Source: an uncultured Clostridia bacterium | GTDB lineage: Bacteria > Bacillota > Clostridia > Saccharofermentanales > Saccharofermentanaceae | Direction: 5' to 3' | NCBI GenBank assembly: GCA_947303255.1 | Contig: CAMYXL010000002.1 | Span: 1 to 64,000 of the forward strand | DNA: 64,000 bases | Part shown: positions 19,572 through 29,282 of the stretch, one piece after another | Layout: every line of letters starts with the position of its first letter | Numbering within the stretch: the stretch's first letter is position 1 | Made by a program: the position numbers and the translations under genes | Notes under the pieces: model-generated | Told to the model about the DNA's origin: nothing | The model's input: only the letters and a program-made list of their open reading frames with translations | Database searches by the model: none

Positions 19572-20540
19572 ATGAGTACCAAAACACCTATTCTTTACAT
19601 AGTCATTCCATGCTATAACGAGCAGGAAGTTTTACCGATAACTGCCCCGTTATTTCTTAATGAACTAGATCTTCTCATTTCCGAGAACCTGATATCAGAA
19701 GACAGTAGAGTGCTTTTCGTAAACGATGGAAGTAAAGATACAACTTGGGATCTTATCAAGGGGCTCTCTTCCGAAAACCAAAGATATCAGGGAGTATGTT
19801 TAAGCCGTAACAGAGGACATCAGAATGCACTTCTCGCAGGACTTATGGAAGCCAAGGAAAAGTGTGATATAACGATCTCCATCGACTGCGACGGTCAGGA
19901 TGATATATCCGCTATGAAAGACATGGTCAAGGAGTATCACAATGGTTGTGAGATCGTATATGGCGTAAGAGATAACCGTGATACTGATACATTTTTCAAG
20001 AGATTTACGGCACAGTCCTTTTATCGTCTTCTCTCATTTATGGGTGCAGAAGTAGTTTATAATCACGCTGACTACAGACTAGTTTCTTCCAGAGTGCTTA
20101 AAGAATTTGCCAATTTCAAGGAAGTAAATATCTTCCTTAGAGGAATGGTTCCTTTGGTCGGCTTCAAGAGCACATCCGTTTTTTATAAGAGAGAAAACCG
20201 CATCGCGGGATCTTCCCATTATCCACTTTCTAAGATGCTTTCATTAGCCTTTGACGGTATCACCAGTTTATCTGTTAAGCCAATCAGAATGATAACAGGA
20301 CTTGGCGGTATCGTAGCCTTCTTCAGTTTCTTGATGATCATCTATACTTTTGTTGGATATTTCACTGGAAATACTGTTCAGGGATGGGCTAGTACCTGCT
20401 CGGTAATATGTTTCTTCAGCGGCGTTCAGCTTTTGTGTTTGGGAATAATCGGTGAATACATCGGAAAGATCTATCTCGAAACCAAAGCAAGACCAAGATA
20501 TATCATCAGTGAGAAAACCGACGAGGAAAAGGAATCCTGA
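19572..20540 (+). CDS. GT2 glycosyltransferase, DPM1/GtrB-like
   Basis: LYIVIPCYNEQEVLP, LFVNDGSKDTTWD, SRNRGHQNALLAGL, SIDCDGQDD, two C-terminal TM helices; start moved to 19572. Confidence 0.9.
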   Translation: MSTKTPILYIVIPCYNEQEVLPITAPLFLNELDLLISENLISEDSRVLFVNDGSKDTTWDLIKGLSSENQRYQGVCLSRNRGHQNALLAGLMEAKEKCDITISIDCDGQDDISAMKDMVKEYHNGCEIVYGVRDNRDTDTFFKRFTAQSFYRLLSFMGAEVVYNHADYRLVSSRVLKEFANFKEVNIFLRGMVPLVGFKSTSVFYKRENRIAGSSHYPLSKMLSLAFDGITSLSVKPIRMITGLGGIVAFFSFLMIIYTFVGYFTGNTVQGWASTCSVICFFSGVQLLCLGIIGEYIGKIYLETKARPRYIISEKTDEEKES

Positions 20541-20580
20541 TTACGCCTTTATCCTCGGACACTTTTTGTAACTACCATTC

Positions 20581-21602
20581 TCATCTGGTAATTTTTTTAA
20601 CGAGCTTGTGATAGAAGAATGCAATTACTATTGCAACAGCCATTCCTGCTAATCCGATCACAGTTTGAAATACTAAACTGTCCTTTGGTGAAAAATGCAT
20701 AGCTGAAGCAAATACCAGGATATGGATCAGATAATACTCATAAGATATTTTAGATAACCATTCTGCGCATTTCTTAATGAAAGGAATGCACATAAAAAGC
20801 AGTGCCAAACTCGTATAACCTATAAGACCCGGAATGTCATTAAATATCTTCAAGGTTTCCGACTTTAAAGCCATAACAGCCTGTAACCCGATTCCCAGAA
20901 GTGATGCAACGATCAAGACCAAAATGTTGATCTTGAATTTCTTACCGTTATACAGGCATTCAGCCAGTACCATTCCTAATGCAATTCCCAGATGTACTGT
21001 AGAAAAGAACTGCTCCACACACGTATTTCAGTCACGCCGTAGATATAGCAAAATACCCACCAACAAATGCTTATCAACAAGCATATCAAGGCAAAGATCT
21101 CTTTCCTTTTCAGTTTGCTTTTCAATAAGCATAACGGAATAAAAACGATATAGAACTGTATGATCGTCGACACAAACCAAAAATGAATTCCGAAACTAGA
21201 TTCATATTTGGGAATAAACATCTTATAAAGAAAGACGTGGCTTAACAAAGCAGCTATCCTGTCGTCACCGCTATACATCCATGGAACGAAAAATGATACA
21301 AGTACAACGATTAGATAAGGGATGTATATTTTCACGAATCTCTTTTTTAAGAACTGCGTAAATGTCGTCTTTTTCCTTAGATAACTTAAGTACAACCCCA
21401 ATCCGGAACACAAAAAGAAAACATGTACTCCCGTACCGCCAATAGCAGATAATTTGTTCAGTATTGAAGGAACATTTGACATCATTTGAATCAAATGCAT
21501 CAGAGCGATCGTAAAGATGGAAAATCCTTTTAGATAATCAACAGCATCAACTTTTCCATTATCTGATAAAGCTATATCTACGCTTTTCATTTTCATCCTC
21601 AC
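20581..21602 (-). pseudogene. Acyltransferase 3 family gene split by a single-base frameshift
   Basis: N-terminal ORF (20976..21602) ends ...SSSFLQYIWELH*; C-terminal ORF (20581..21018) continues ALGMVLAECLYNGKKF in another frame. One added T in GAATTGCA (plus strand ~20983-20984) restores WEFALGMVLAE. Confidence 0.8.
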
Positions 21603-21610
21603 ATCAAAGA

Positions 21611-23131
21611 TCAGGCTTTCTTTCTCTTAAGCTTTCCGAAAACAGTACTTGTTATCTCACGTACCATATCATCCTTAAGTATCATCATAACGATGTAATA
21701 CGCCAGGAAATAACATGCTGCACTTATAGCGATCATGGACAGGTAATTAGCCGCGGAACACAGTGATTCTTTTGGTAACTTTCCATCAAAGAAATTAAAG
21801 TTCACAAACTTCATCCATATTCCGCATGGAACGGCAACTGCGATCGCTACTAAAATTTTCCAATAACTGATGTGCTTAAACAGATCGTAGATGTTGCACT
21901 TATCCTTTATCTTATGCAAGAGGATAAACTGCACTAAGAGTACTACAAACTCAGCCACTACCGTTCCTATCGCCGCACCTGTCGCCTTGAGAGACGGGAT
22001 CAGGATCGCGTTAAGGATAAGATCTGTGATCGCACCTGCGATCTCGGAATACAAAACATATTTCTCCTTGCCGATAGGCACGAATATCTGAATTCCGATC
22101 AAGTTTGTGATACCGATAAAAAGAAGTGTCGGCATGATGACTCGCATTGCCATGATGGCAGGTCTGAATTCAGGTCCCGACATAAAAAGAATGCTCTCAT
22201 CAGCAAACAACATGAAATAGACCATGAGAGGGGTAGCAACTACAAATACAAACTTAAGTGCCTTTTGCGTGACTCTCTTAAAATCTTCCATGAGATTCTG
22301 CTCGATATAATGAGATACTCTCGGAAGCACAACTGCTCCAAGAGAAGTAACGACACCGACGAGAACTGTCTTGATCTTTACGGCAGAACCGTACTGTCCG
22401 GCATCTGTCTTCGTAGCTATAAAACCGAGCATGGCCGTATCAAGGTGCAAATAGATCGTGGTAGCACATGACATGGCAAAGAATATGATCGCCGGTTTAA
22501 TGTGTCTTTTAAAGTTGTAATTATGCTGTCTCTTGTAGGAGATTATCTTCCTGGAATGGATAAGATTCATGATATTTGAAGCAGAAGTAGCAAATATCGT
22601 GATGCCTCCGAAGATTATATAGTCTTCCTTATTGTGGATGAGAAGGAAGATGGCTATCAGGGCTATAAATTTGAATATGAGCGATCTGATCGTAATGTAC
22701 TTATATTGCTCTAGCCCCTTATACAGGTACTCCAGTCCCAAAGAGTTGAGCCAGATGGTGATTCCGACGATAAAGAACAGTAACTTATCATCACTGAACT
22801 GAGGGACCAGAAATACAGCCGGTATGAACACAAGCGTGGTAAGAAGGCTCATTATCACATTTATGATCAACAGCTCATGAACTGCTTTATTAAGCTCTTC
22901 CTGATCGTTTCTGACCTGAGCTACGATACGGATTCCGTAATAAGGAATTCCGAGGAGAGCAAATAGTGAGAAGTAGCTGACTATGGAAACCGCAAATTCT
23001 ACTCTTCCGGTTCCGGTCGGACCAAGATATCTGTTAACATACGGATTCGAAATAATAGGAAACAAAATGGTTGCCACTGTTAGGATGGCATTCATCACGA
23101 AGTTCTTTTTCAAAGATTTGGTCTTTCCCAT
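21611..23131 (-). CDS. Oligosaccharide flippase, Wzx/PST family
   Basis: Polytopic MATE-like protein: ILFPIISNPYVNRYLGPTGTGRVEFAVSIVSYFSLFALLGIPYYGIR. Confidence 0.9.
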   Translation of the reverse strand: MGKTKSLKKNFVMNAILTVATILFPIISNPYVNRYLGPTGTGRVEFAVSIVSYFSLFALLGIPYYGIRIVAQVRNDQEELNKAVHELLIINVIMSLLTTLVFIPAVFLVPQFSDDKLLFFIVGITIWLNSLGLEYLYKGLEQYKYITIRSLIFKFIALIAIFLLIHNKEDYIIFGGITIFATSASNIMNLIHSRKIISYKRQHNYNFKRHIKPAIIFFAMSCATTIYLHLDTAMLGFIATKTDAGQYGSAVKIKTVLVGVVTSLGAVVLPRVSHYIEQNLMEDFKRVTQKALKFVFVVATPLMVYFMLFADESILFMSGPEFRPAIMAMRVIMPTLLFIGITNLIGIQIFVPIGKEKYVLYSEIAGAITDLILNAILIPSLKATGAAIGTVVAEFVVLLVQFILLHKIKDKCNIYDLFKHISYWKILVAIAVAVPCGIWMKFVNFNFFDGKLPKESLCSAANYLSMIAISAACYFLAYYIVMMILKDDMVREITSTVFGKLKRKKA

Positions 23132-23272
23132 GAGTCTCCTCAGATATCAGTATATATGCAGTATAAATCTCAACAGATTATATCATATTGGCAAAAATGC
23201 GGTTCTTGTCACTATGACGATTTGCCACATTCGTATGTGGAAACCATATTATAAATAGTGTAGAATGAACGC

Positions 23273-24559
23273 ATGATTCTAGGAGATAATGTTAAAAACG
23301 TCAAGACAGCTCTGAGCAAGCCACTGGCTGTGATTTTTTATGCCCTTTTTGCATATTTTTTCAACTATCACTTCATGGTATCGACCATGTTGTTCAGAAC
23401 TCATTTGAATATATATAACCCGACTTTCGTCAAGATATATGACTTCTTGTTCTACGTTCTTGTAGGGTTGGCTGTAGCAAGCGTACTCGTTTTTTACGAG
23501 GGGATCAGAGACAGGATCTATCCTATCGTGGTAATAGCAGTAGTACTGTTATTCAACCGCGGACGTGAAATAACCACACTCAAGGCTATTTCTGCCTTCT
23601 TCCTTCTCGTGATAGCTGCTAAGAACAAGAATATTAAGATCTGGGGAAGGATCGCATTTTATTGCGGTTGGGCATGGATGATCGGAAGTTTCATAGCTAC
23701 GAGGGTAGGCTTTATTCCTGATCTTACTTATGATAACGGAGCAAGGCATGCATTTGGAATCATCTATCCTACTGATCTCGGATGTCACATCCTGACTCTT
23801 TCCATGGTCCTTTGTTTCATCAGAAACGGTAAGCTCAAGATTTATGACTACATTTATCTTGCTTTGATGATGGCTATAAACATCCTGTTCATCAAGGCTA
23901 AGGTAAGTTTCGGCTGTATGTTCCTTTTGTTCTGCGGAAGTCTGTACGCTCAATATATTCATCCGAGAAGACGCCTTAATCAGGGTGTGGTCCAGGCTTA
24001 TAACGCAGTATGTGTTCTGGCCTTTGCATTCTTTGCAATACTGACATTTGCCCTGACTCTTTCATATAGCCCTGATTCCGGTTCTATCTTCAACAAGATA
24101 GGATTCCTCGGCTCCATCAAATCGAGATTCAGACAGGGTAAAGAAGCTTTTGCAACATATCCTCTTTCTCTCTGGGGTACATATATCCCTGAACAGGGTG
24201 CCGGAGCAAAGATCGAGTCTGAGATCACGAACTATTTCTTCCTGGATATCTCCTATGTCCGTATCATCCTTCTGAACGGAATCGGAATATTCTCACTCAT
24301 GATGATCCATTACACAAAGATCCAGTACCATCTTGCGAAGAACAGGAAATACTATTTCATGTTGATACTTGTTATCTTCGGATTGGATTGCGCGATCGAA
24401 CACCATATCATAGAGATCGCTTACGGTCTTCCGGGCTTCATAATGTTTATGATCCCTAATGAAGCAGAGACTGAGATCGCTTCCGAGAAGTGTGATGTGA
24501 AGGTCAAAAAAAGGAAGGCCGAATTCAAACCGGTTCCTTCCAATTCTCTTAGCGAATAA
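23273..24559 (+). CDS. Wzy-like polysaccharide polymerase, paralogue of 14096..15334
   Basis: Collinear similarity including GFIPDLTYDNGARHAFGIIYPTDLGCHI. Confidence 0.65.
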   Translation: MILGDNVKNVKTALSKPLAVIFYALFAYFFNYHFMVSTMLFRTHLNIYNPTFVKIYDFLFYVLVGLAVASVLVFYEGIRDRIYPIVVIAVVLLFNRGREITTLKAISAFFLLVIAAKNKNIKIWGRIAFYCGWAWMIGSFIATRVGFIPDLTYDNGARHAFGIIYPTDLGCHILTLSMVLCFIRNGKLKIYDYIYLALMMAINILFIKAKVSFGCMFLLFCGSLYAQYIHPRRRLNQGVVQAYNAVCVLAFAFFAILTFALTLSYSPDSGSIFNKIGFLGSIKSRFRQGKEAFATYPLSLWGTYIPEQGAGAKIESEITNYFFLDISYVRIILLNGIGIFSLMMIHYTKIQYHLAKNRKYYFMLILVIFGLDCAIEHHIIEIAYGLPGFIMFMIPNEAETEIASEKCDVKVKKRKAEFKPVPSNSLSE

Positions 24560-24570
24560 AGAAAAGTATA

Positions 24571-25482
24571 TTACTTCTCTGCTCCGAGCGATCCCGGGAT
24601 AGGATCGATAACATACTTTTTTCCGTTTCCCAGATCAGCATAGATGAAGTTGATATGATATCTGTCTTCTTCCGGCGGGAATTCCATATAAGTAGGACCA
24701 TATGCCTTTGTCAGGAACTTAAGATAGTCCTTAGGAACAGGGATCATCATATCTTCAAACTTGACTTCACCAAGAGGAAATATATCACTCTCGTCAAAGT
24801 AGAAATCATGATAATAACTGTCATAATAGCAGCTGATCTTATCACCTGTACCGACCTTCTCGATCATATTTACATGAGACTCGTAGATCTTCTTCCACGG
24901 CTCCTTGTTGGTCATTCTTGAGAAGCTTCCGTAGATGCCTTTTATTAATCTTTTTACGAAATCGGCATTAGGAGCAAACTTGCAGTTAGCCTTGAGTTTA
25001 ACGGATGTGTATTTCTTGCTGGCACTGTCAGTGTCACTGCAGACCTTATCGTAATCAGCCTTGTTTTCAGGCATGCGATCAAAGACAAAGATGTCGAGCA
25101 TTATGGATGTATTCCATGCTTTTCCTGTAGTAGGATCGATCCAGTTTTTAACATCTCTTCCGCTTTGAATCCTTGAGTTCTTTATATAAACTCGCGGGAA
25201 TAACTTATCGTGTTTGATGTCGGGCATATCAGAAGTAATGAGTTCATACATGTCGCCCCATTCTTCCTTCGGAACGGAAGCGAGCTTTTTCATGTCTTCT
25301 CTCATGATGCCGATATCAAGATCATCATCCCACGGAATATAACCGTTATGACGGATAGCTCCGAGAAGAGTACCGTCGCATGCGAAGTAACGGATGTCAT
25401 GCTTTTTACAGATCTCATCGAATCTGTGAAGCATCTTTATGCCCTCGAGTTGTATCTCACGGATGATATTCTTGTCCTGCAT
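24571..25482 (-). CDS. LicD-family phosphotransferase
   Basis: RYFACDGTLLGAIRHNGYIPWDDDLDIGIMREDM. Confidence 0.9.
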   Translation of the reverse strand: MQDKNIIREIQLEGIKMLHRFDEICKKHDIRYFACDGTLLGAIRHNGYIPWDDDLDIGIMREDMKKLASVPKEEWGDMYELITSDMPDIKHDKLFPRVYIKNSRIQSGRDVKNWIDPTTGKAWNTSIMLDIFVFDRMPENKADYDKVCSDTDSASKKYTSVKLKANCKFAPNADFVKRLIKGIYGSFSRMTNKEPWKKIYESHVNMIEKVGTGDKISCYYDSYYHDFYFDESDIFPLGEVKFEDMMIPVPKDYLKFLTKAYGPTYMEFPPEEDRYHINFIYADLGNGKKYVIDPIPGSLGAEK

Positions 25483-25497
25483 TTTGATTTCCTTTTC

Positions 25498-26574
25498 TCA
25501 CTCTTTTTCGATCTTACTAAGTACGGTCTTGATGGCAGTTTCAAAGTAATATCCGCTTCTGAGCTTTGCTGAAACTGCTATTGCATTATCTTTCATTTCC
25601 TTATAGTCAGCGTCGCTTATCGCGTTGACTTTTTCTTCTATTTCATAGAGACTTCCGACTGCGATACCTACATGGTTTTCTGATACAAAACCGGACATTG
25701 CAGCTTCGCTCCATACGATTACCGGAATGCCTGATGCGAGATAAAGCGATGTCTTATGAGGGTTGTTGTATCTCAGATACTCACCTGTGTTTCCGCCGCA
25801 TGTTGATGCAGTGTTTCCGTCCCATACAAGACCGAAGCTTCCTTCAAGGACACCCGGCACTTCGTCAGGCTTGAACGAACCTTTGTAGATCATATCTTCG
25901 TTGCCCTTGTTTTCGAAGTAATTACCGTAAAGATTAGCCTTGATATTGCACTTATTCGGATCAGCAAAGAGGTCATAGATATAACCTGCCTTACCGGGTG
26001 CCAGATTTCCTGCAACGCAGATAGTATCCTTGCTGCACTTGTTCTCGTTTATCGGACAATCCGTAAGATAATCGAATATCTGAAGAGAAACGAGTTTGTT
26101 CTCGTCGATCCCTTTCTTGACGAGGACTTCCTTCATCTTATCGTTATGACAGATGATATAGTCCATCTTGCCAAGGAGAGTGAACTCCTGGGACTCGTAG
26201 TTCTCGCTGACGGACATAAGGCCTGCCACGCCGCCTCTTAGGGATTCCAGGTCATGGATAAGGCAGACTACTTTTCTGTCCTTTTTATTGCACAGCTTAG
26301 TAAGAAATTTAGGTGCGAGTCTTTTTCCCAGAGTAGGATGCTGGTAGATAAGAACGGAATCCTTCGGGAAAGTCATCAGGAGTTTGATCCAGAAGAAAGT
26401 GAACTTGATAACAGTCTCCGCTTTATCGAGGATCTTGTTCTTGTAGTGCCTGATGTAAGGCATCTCGATCCTGTTGAAACCGAGTTTCTTACAGATGGCC
26501 GCTATATCGCTCGGCGCCTTGAAGCCCGCTGTAAAACTTCCTTTCAGGTTCTCGTCCAAATAGTAAACGTTCAT
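25498..26574 (-). CDS. Glycosyltransferase (GT-B, galactofuranosyltransferase-like)
   Basis: IYQHPTLGKRLAPKFL, VVCLIHDLESLRGG, HKTSLYLASGIPVIVWSEAAMSGFV. Confidence 0.75.
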   Translation of the reverse strand: MNVYYLDENLKGSFTAGFKAPSDIAAICKKLGFNRIEMPYIRHYKNKILDKAETVIKFTFFWIKLLMTFPKDSVLIYQHPTLGKRLAPKFLTKLCNKKDRKVVCLIHDLESLRGGVAGLMSVSENYESQEFTLLGKMDYIICHNDKMKEVLVKKGIDENKLVSLQIFDYLTDCPINENKCSKDTICVAGNLAPGKAGYIYDLFADPNKCNIKANLYGNYFENKGNEDMIYKGSFKPDEVPGVLEGSFGLVWDGNTASTCGGNTGEYLRYNNPHKTSLYLASGIPVIVWSEAAMSGFVSENHVGIAVGSLYEIEEKVNAISDADYKEMKDNAIAVSAKLRSGYYFETAIKTVLSKIEKE

Positions 26575-26590
26575 CTTGCTTGCTCCAGTA

Positions 26591-27622
26591 TCAGAATATC
26601 TTTTGAAGTGAGTCAAAGGTATGCTTTACGCCTGCCTTCAGATCAAAGCATCCCTTCCAGCCGAGACCTTCCAGTTTCTTTGCATTAAGAACGGAATTCT
26701 CCATCTGGTTATAACCTGCTTTTTCCTTATCACTCGGATTCTCGAAAACAACCTCCATGCCGCTGCAGGATGATATAGCCTCAGCCAATTCCCTTATCGT
26801 GCAGCACGAATCGACGTTCGAGATATTGTATGCTTCACCCGCTTCTCCGTTAATGAGAACGGTGATCATGGCGGATACGCAATCCAAAACATAGCAGTAG
26901 GATCTTCTCTGAGAACCGGCACTTTTCATGACGATGTTCTTTCCTTCAGCCACATCATAAAAGAAAGCCGTTGATGCTCTCGTGTCAGCCTTGGATGCCG
27001 TTGGTCCGAAGATATGACCCGGACGCACGGTTACAAAGTCAAGTCCGTATTCTGTTCTGTATGAAGAAAGAAGTGTCTCGCATGCTCTTTTTGCAGACGG
27101 ATAACATGATCTCGGCGAGCCGATATCGACAAAGCCGTAATCGTTCTCTTCAAATTCCTTATAGGTTTCCGTTCTGCCGTAAACTTCGCTCGAGGAAACG
27201 TACAGGATCCTCTTAACGTTGTGGGAACGTGAAAAAGCGATCATGTTGTTAAGACCGTCGATATTTACGAGCATGGTCTCAACAGGTTCAGTCGCATAAA
27301 GTCTCGGGTTAGCGGGACTTGCCGTGTGGATTATGTAATCGAAGTCCTCATCGGAAGATACTCCCGAAGCAAAATCAAACTTAACGAACGTGCAGTCGGA
27401 TCCCTTGAATCTGGCGTTGAATTTTTCTTCGCTTCTCGTGGCAGCGAATACTTTGATCCCGTGTCCGTAGCTTACCAGAAAATCAACAACGGCAGATCCT
27501 ATAAGACCGTTAGCTCCCGTAACGAGGATCTTGGACCCGTCAAGAGAACTCAGATCGGGAATACTGTTTTCGATAGTCTTAAGATCGGATATATAAGGTA
27601 CTTCAGATATCATTTTATCCAC
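26591..27622 (-). CDS. NAD-dependent epimerase/dehydratase (extended SDR)
   Basis: ILVTGANGLIGSAVVDFL; catalytic YPSAKR; SSSEVYG. Confidence 0.9.
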   Translation of the reverse strand: MDKMISEVPYISDLKTIENSIPDLSSLDGSKILVTGANGLIGSAVVDFLVSYGHGIKVFAATRSEEKFNARFKGSDCTFVKFDFASGVSSDEDFDYIIHTASPANPRLYATEPVETMLVNIDGLNNMIAFSRSHNVKRILYVSSSEVYGRTETYKEFEENDYGFVDIGSPRSCYPSAKRACETLLSSYRTEYGLDFVTVRPGHIFGPTASKADTRASTAFFYDVAEGKNIVMKSAGSQRRSYCYVLDCVSAMITVLINGEAGEAYNISNVDSCCTIRELAEAISSCSGMEVVFENPSDKEKAGYNQMENSVLNAKKLEGLGWKGCFDLKAGVKHTFDSLQKIF

Positions 27623-28320
27623 TCGTCCTGTTTTGTATGAAGGATAGACTTGAAGATCTTGAGATCGTCAAGAGTAGTGATCTTTATGTTTTCTTCGGAG
27701 CCCTTCGAGAAATAGGTTTCCTTTCCGAGTTCCTTCATGAGCTCACATGAAGCTGCCGTGCTGGTGATGCCCTTGGACTGAGCTTCGAGATGAGCGTTAT
27801 AGAGCTCGCCGAACTTGTAGGAGTGAGGTGTCTGTGTTCTCATGAGACGGGATCTGTCGATGGATTCTTTGGACTTGATCTTGTCGTCACTTACAAATAC
27901 GACCTCAGTACAAGGAATGGCAGCAACTGCACTTCCGTATTTCTCGAAAGTGACAAGGCTGTCGGAGATGATGTCGGATGAGACAAGCGGTCTGTTGCCG
28001 TCGTGGATCATTATAAGATCGTCATCGGATACGTTTTCCTTAAGCGCAGAAAGACCGCAGAAGATGGAATCCTGTCCGGTAGCTCCGCCAGGAACGACCC
28101 ACTTGAGCTTTGTTATGTTGAACTGCTTTGCGTATGCCCACAAAACCTCTGTCCATGACTCAAGAGTAACTACGATGATGGCATCAATGCTCGGATGCTT
28201 CTGAAAAGCTTCCATCGTGTGAATGATTATCGGCCTGTCATCAACGTGAATGAACTGCTTAGGTATATCCTGATGCATTCTGGTAGCGCTTCCGGCTGCC
28301 GTAAGTAAAACAATATTCAT
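27610..28320 (-). CDS. IspD/TarI-family cytidylyltransferase
   Basis: NIVLLTAAGSATRMHQDIPKQFIHVDDRPIIIHTMEAF; DDLIMIHDGNRPLVS. Confidence 0.9.
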   Translation of the reverse strand: MNIVLLTAAGSATRMHQDIPKQFIHVDDRPIIIHTMEAFQKHPSIDAIIVVTLESWTEVLWAYAKQFNITKLKWVVPGGATGQDSIFCGLSALKENVSDDDLIMIHDGNRPLVSSDIISDSLVTFEKYGSAVAAIPCTEVVFVSDDKIKSKESIDRSRLMRTQTPHSYKFGELYNAHLEAQSKGITSTAASCELMKELGKETYFSKGSEENIKITTLDDLKIFKSILHTKQDEWIK

Positions 28321-29219
28321 TATGCTTCACCTCCAAGATCGATCTGTGCGTATATGTGTCTTTCTCTCTCTGATGTCTTCGGCAGCTGCATGTAGTCGCT
28401 TCCGTATCTCTGGTTGAGGTAATCCTCAGCCTTGATCGGCACGCAGAACATCTCTGTCTCAAACGGTTCTTCGCGGTAGCCGTCAAACATCTTACGGTCA
28501 TATATCTCTCCGAAAAAGTGTTTTGCTCCGCTCGGACAGACAAGATAATCCGTCGGTTCCTTGACCTTCGAGAAATACTTATCAGTGATCTTGAGCCACT
28601 TTTCCAATGAGTTAAAAGAGAACAGGAACGAGAAGTTCGCTCTCTTGTTTACTTCCTTCTTTATCTGAGGATCGTTGTCTGTATATTTCAGGATATTGGC
28701 CTTGCATCTTTTCATTCGAAGAGAACTGTCGATAAAAAGCAGCATTGTACTCTTAAGGCCGTGGATCTTGCGGCGGAACGCGTTGTTGTACGTGTTTTCG
28801 AGAATAAAGATATCTACGAAAAGACCACCCTTTGTTACCTCAGGTGACTGGATGGACACGAGTTTGGTGCCCTTCTTGTGGATCTGAGGCATGTTATAGA
28901 TGTAGTTCTCGTCACCCGGCAGGAACAGCTCGTACTTGTCGGAGAGTTCCTCGTCAAAGACATTCCTGAACTTCTCGAATTCTGCCCTTTGCATGAAGAT
29001 ATCGATGTCATCATCCCACGGAATGAAACCCTTGTGTCTCATGGCTCCGAGGATGCTTCCGCCCGACAGGGTCCACTTGATATCATGCTTCTTGAAGACA
29101 GCTGCAAAATCCTTCATCATCTCAAGGAGATCACCCTGGATCTTATGGAGCAGTTCATCTGACACGACGCAGACTTCTTTATTGTATTCAACGGTTTTCA
29201 ATAGATGTTGGATTCCCAT
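28320..29219 (-). CDS. LicD-family phosphotransferase
   Basis: IKWTLSGGSILGAMRHKGFIPWDDDIDIFMQRAEFEKF; one-nucleotide overlap with the cytidylyltransferase gene. Confidence 0.9.
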   Translation of the reverse strand: MGIQHLLKTVEYNKEVCVVSDELLHKIQGDLLEMMKDFAAVFKKHDIKWTLSGGSILGAMRHKGFIPWDDDIDIFMQRAEFEKFRNVFDEELSDKYELFLPGDENYIYNMPQIHKKGTKLVSIQSPEVTKGGLFVDIFILENTYNNAFRRKIHGLKSTMLLFIDSSLRMKRCKANILKYTDNDPQIKKEVNKRANFSFLFSFNSLEKWLKITDKYFSKVKEPTDYLVCPSGAKHFFGEIYDRKMFDGYREEPFETEMFCVPIKAEDYLNQRYGSDYMQLPKTSERERHIYAQIDLGGEA

Positions 29220-29282
29220 AATGCCTGAATCTGATGAAACGTCCTTTCCTTGTTTATCATCGGGATTATAACATAATCCCCG

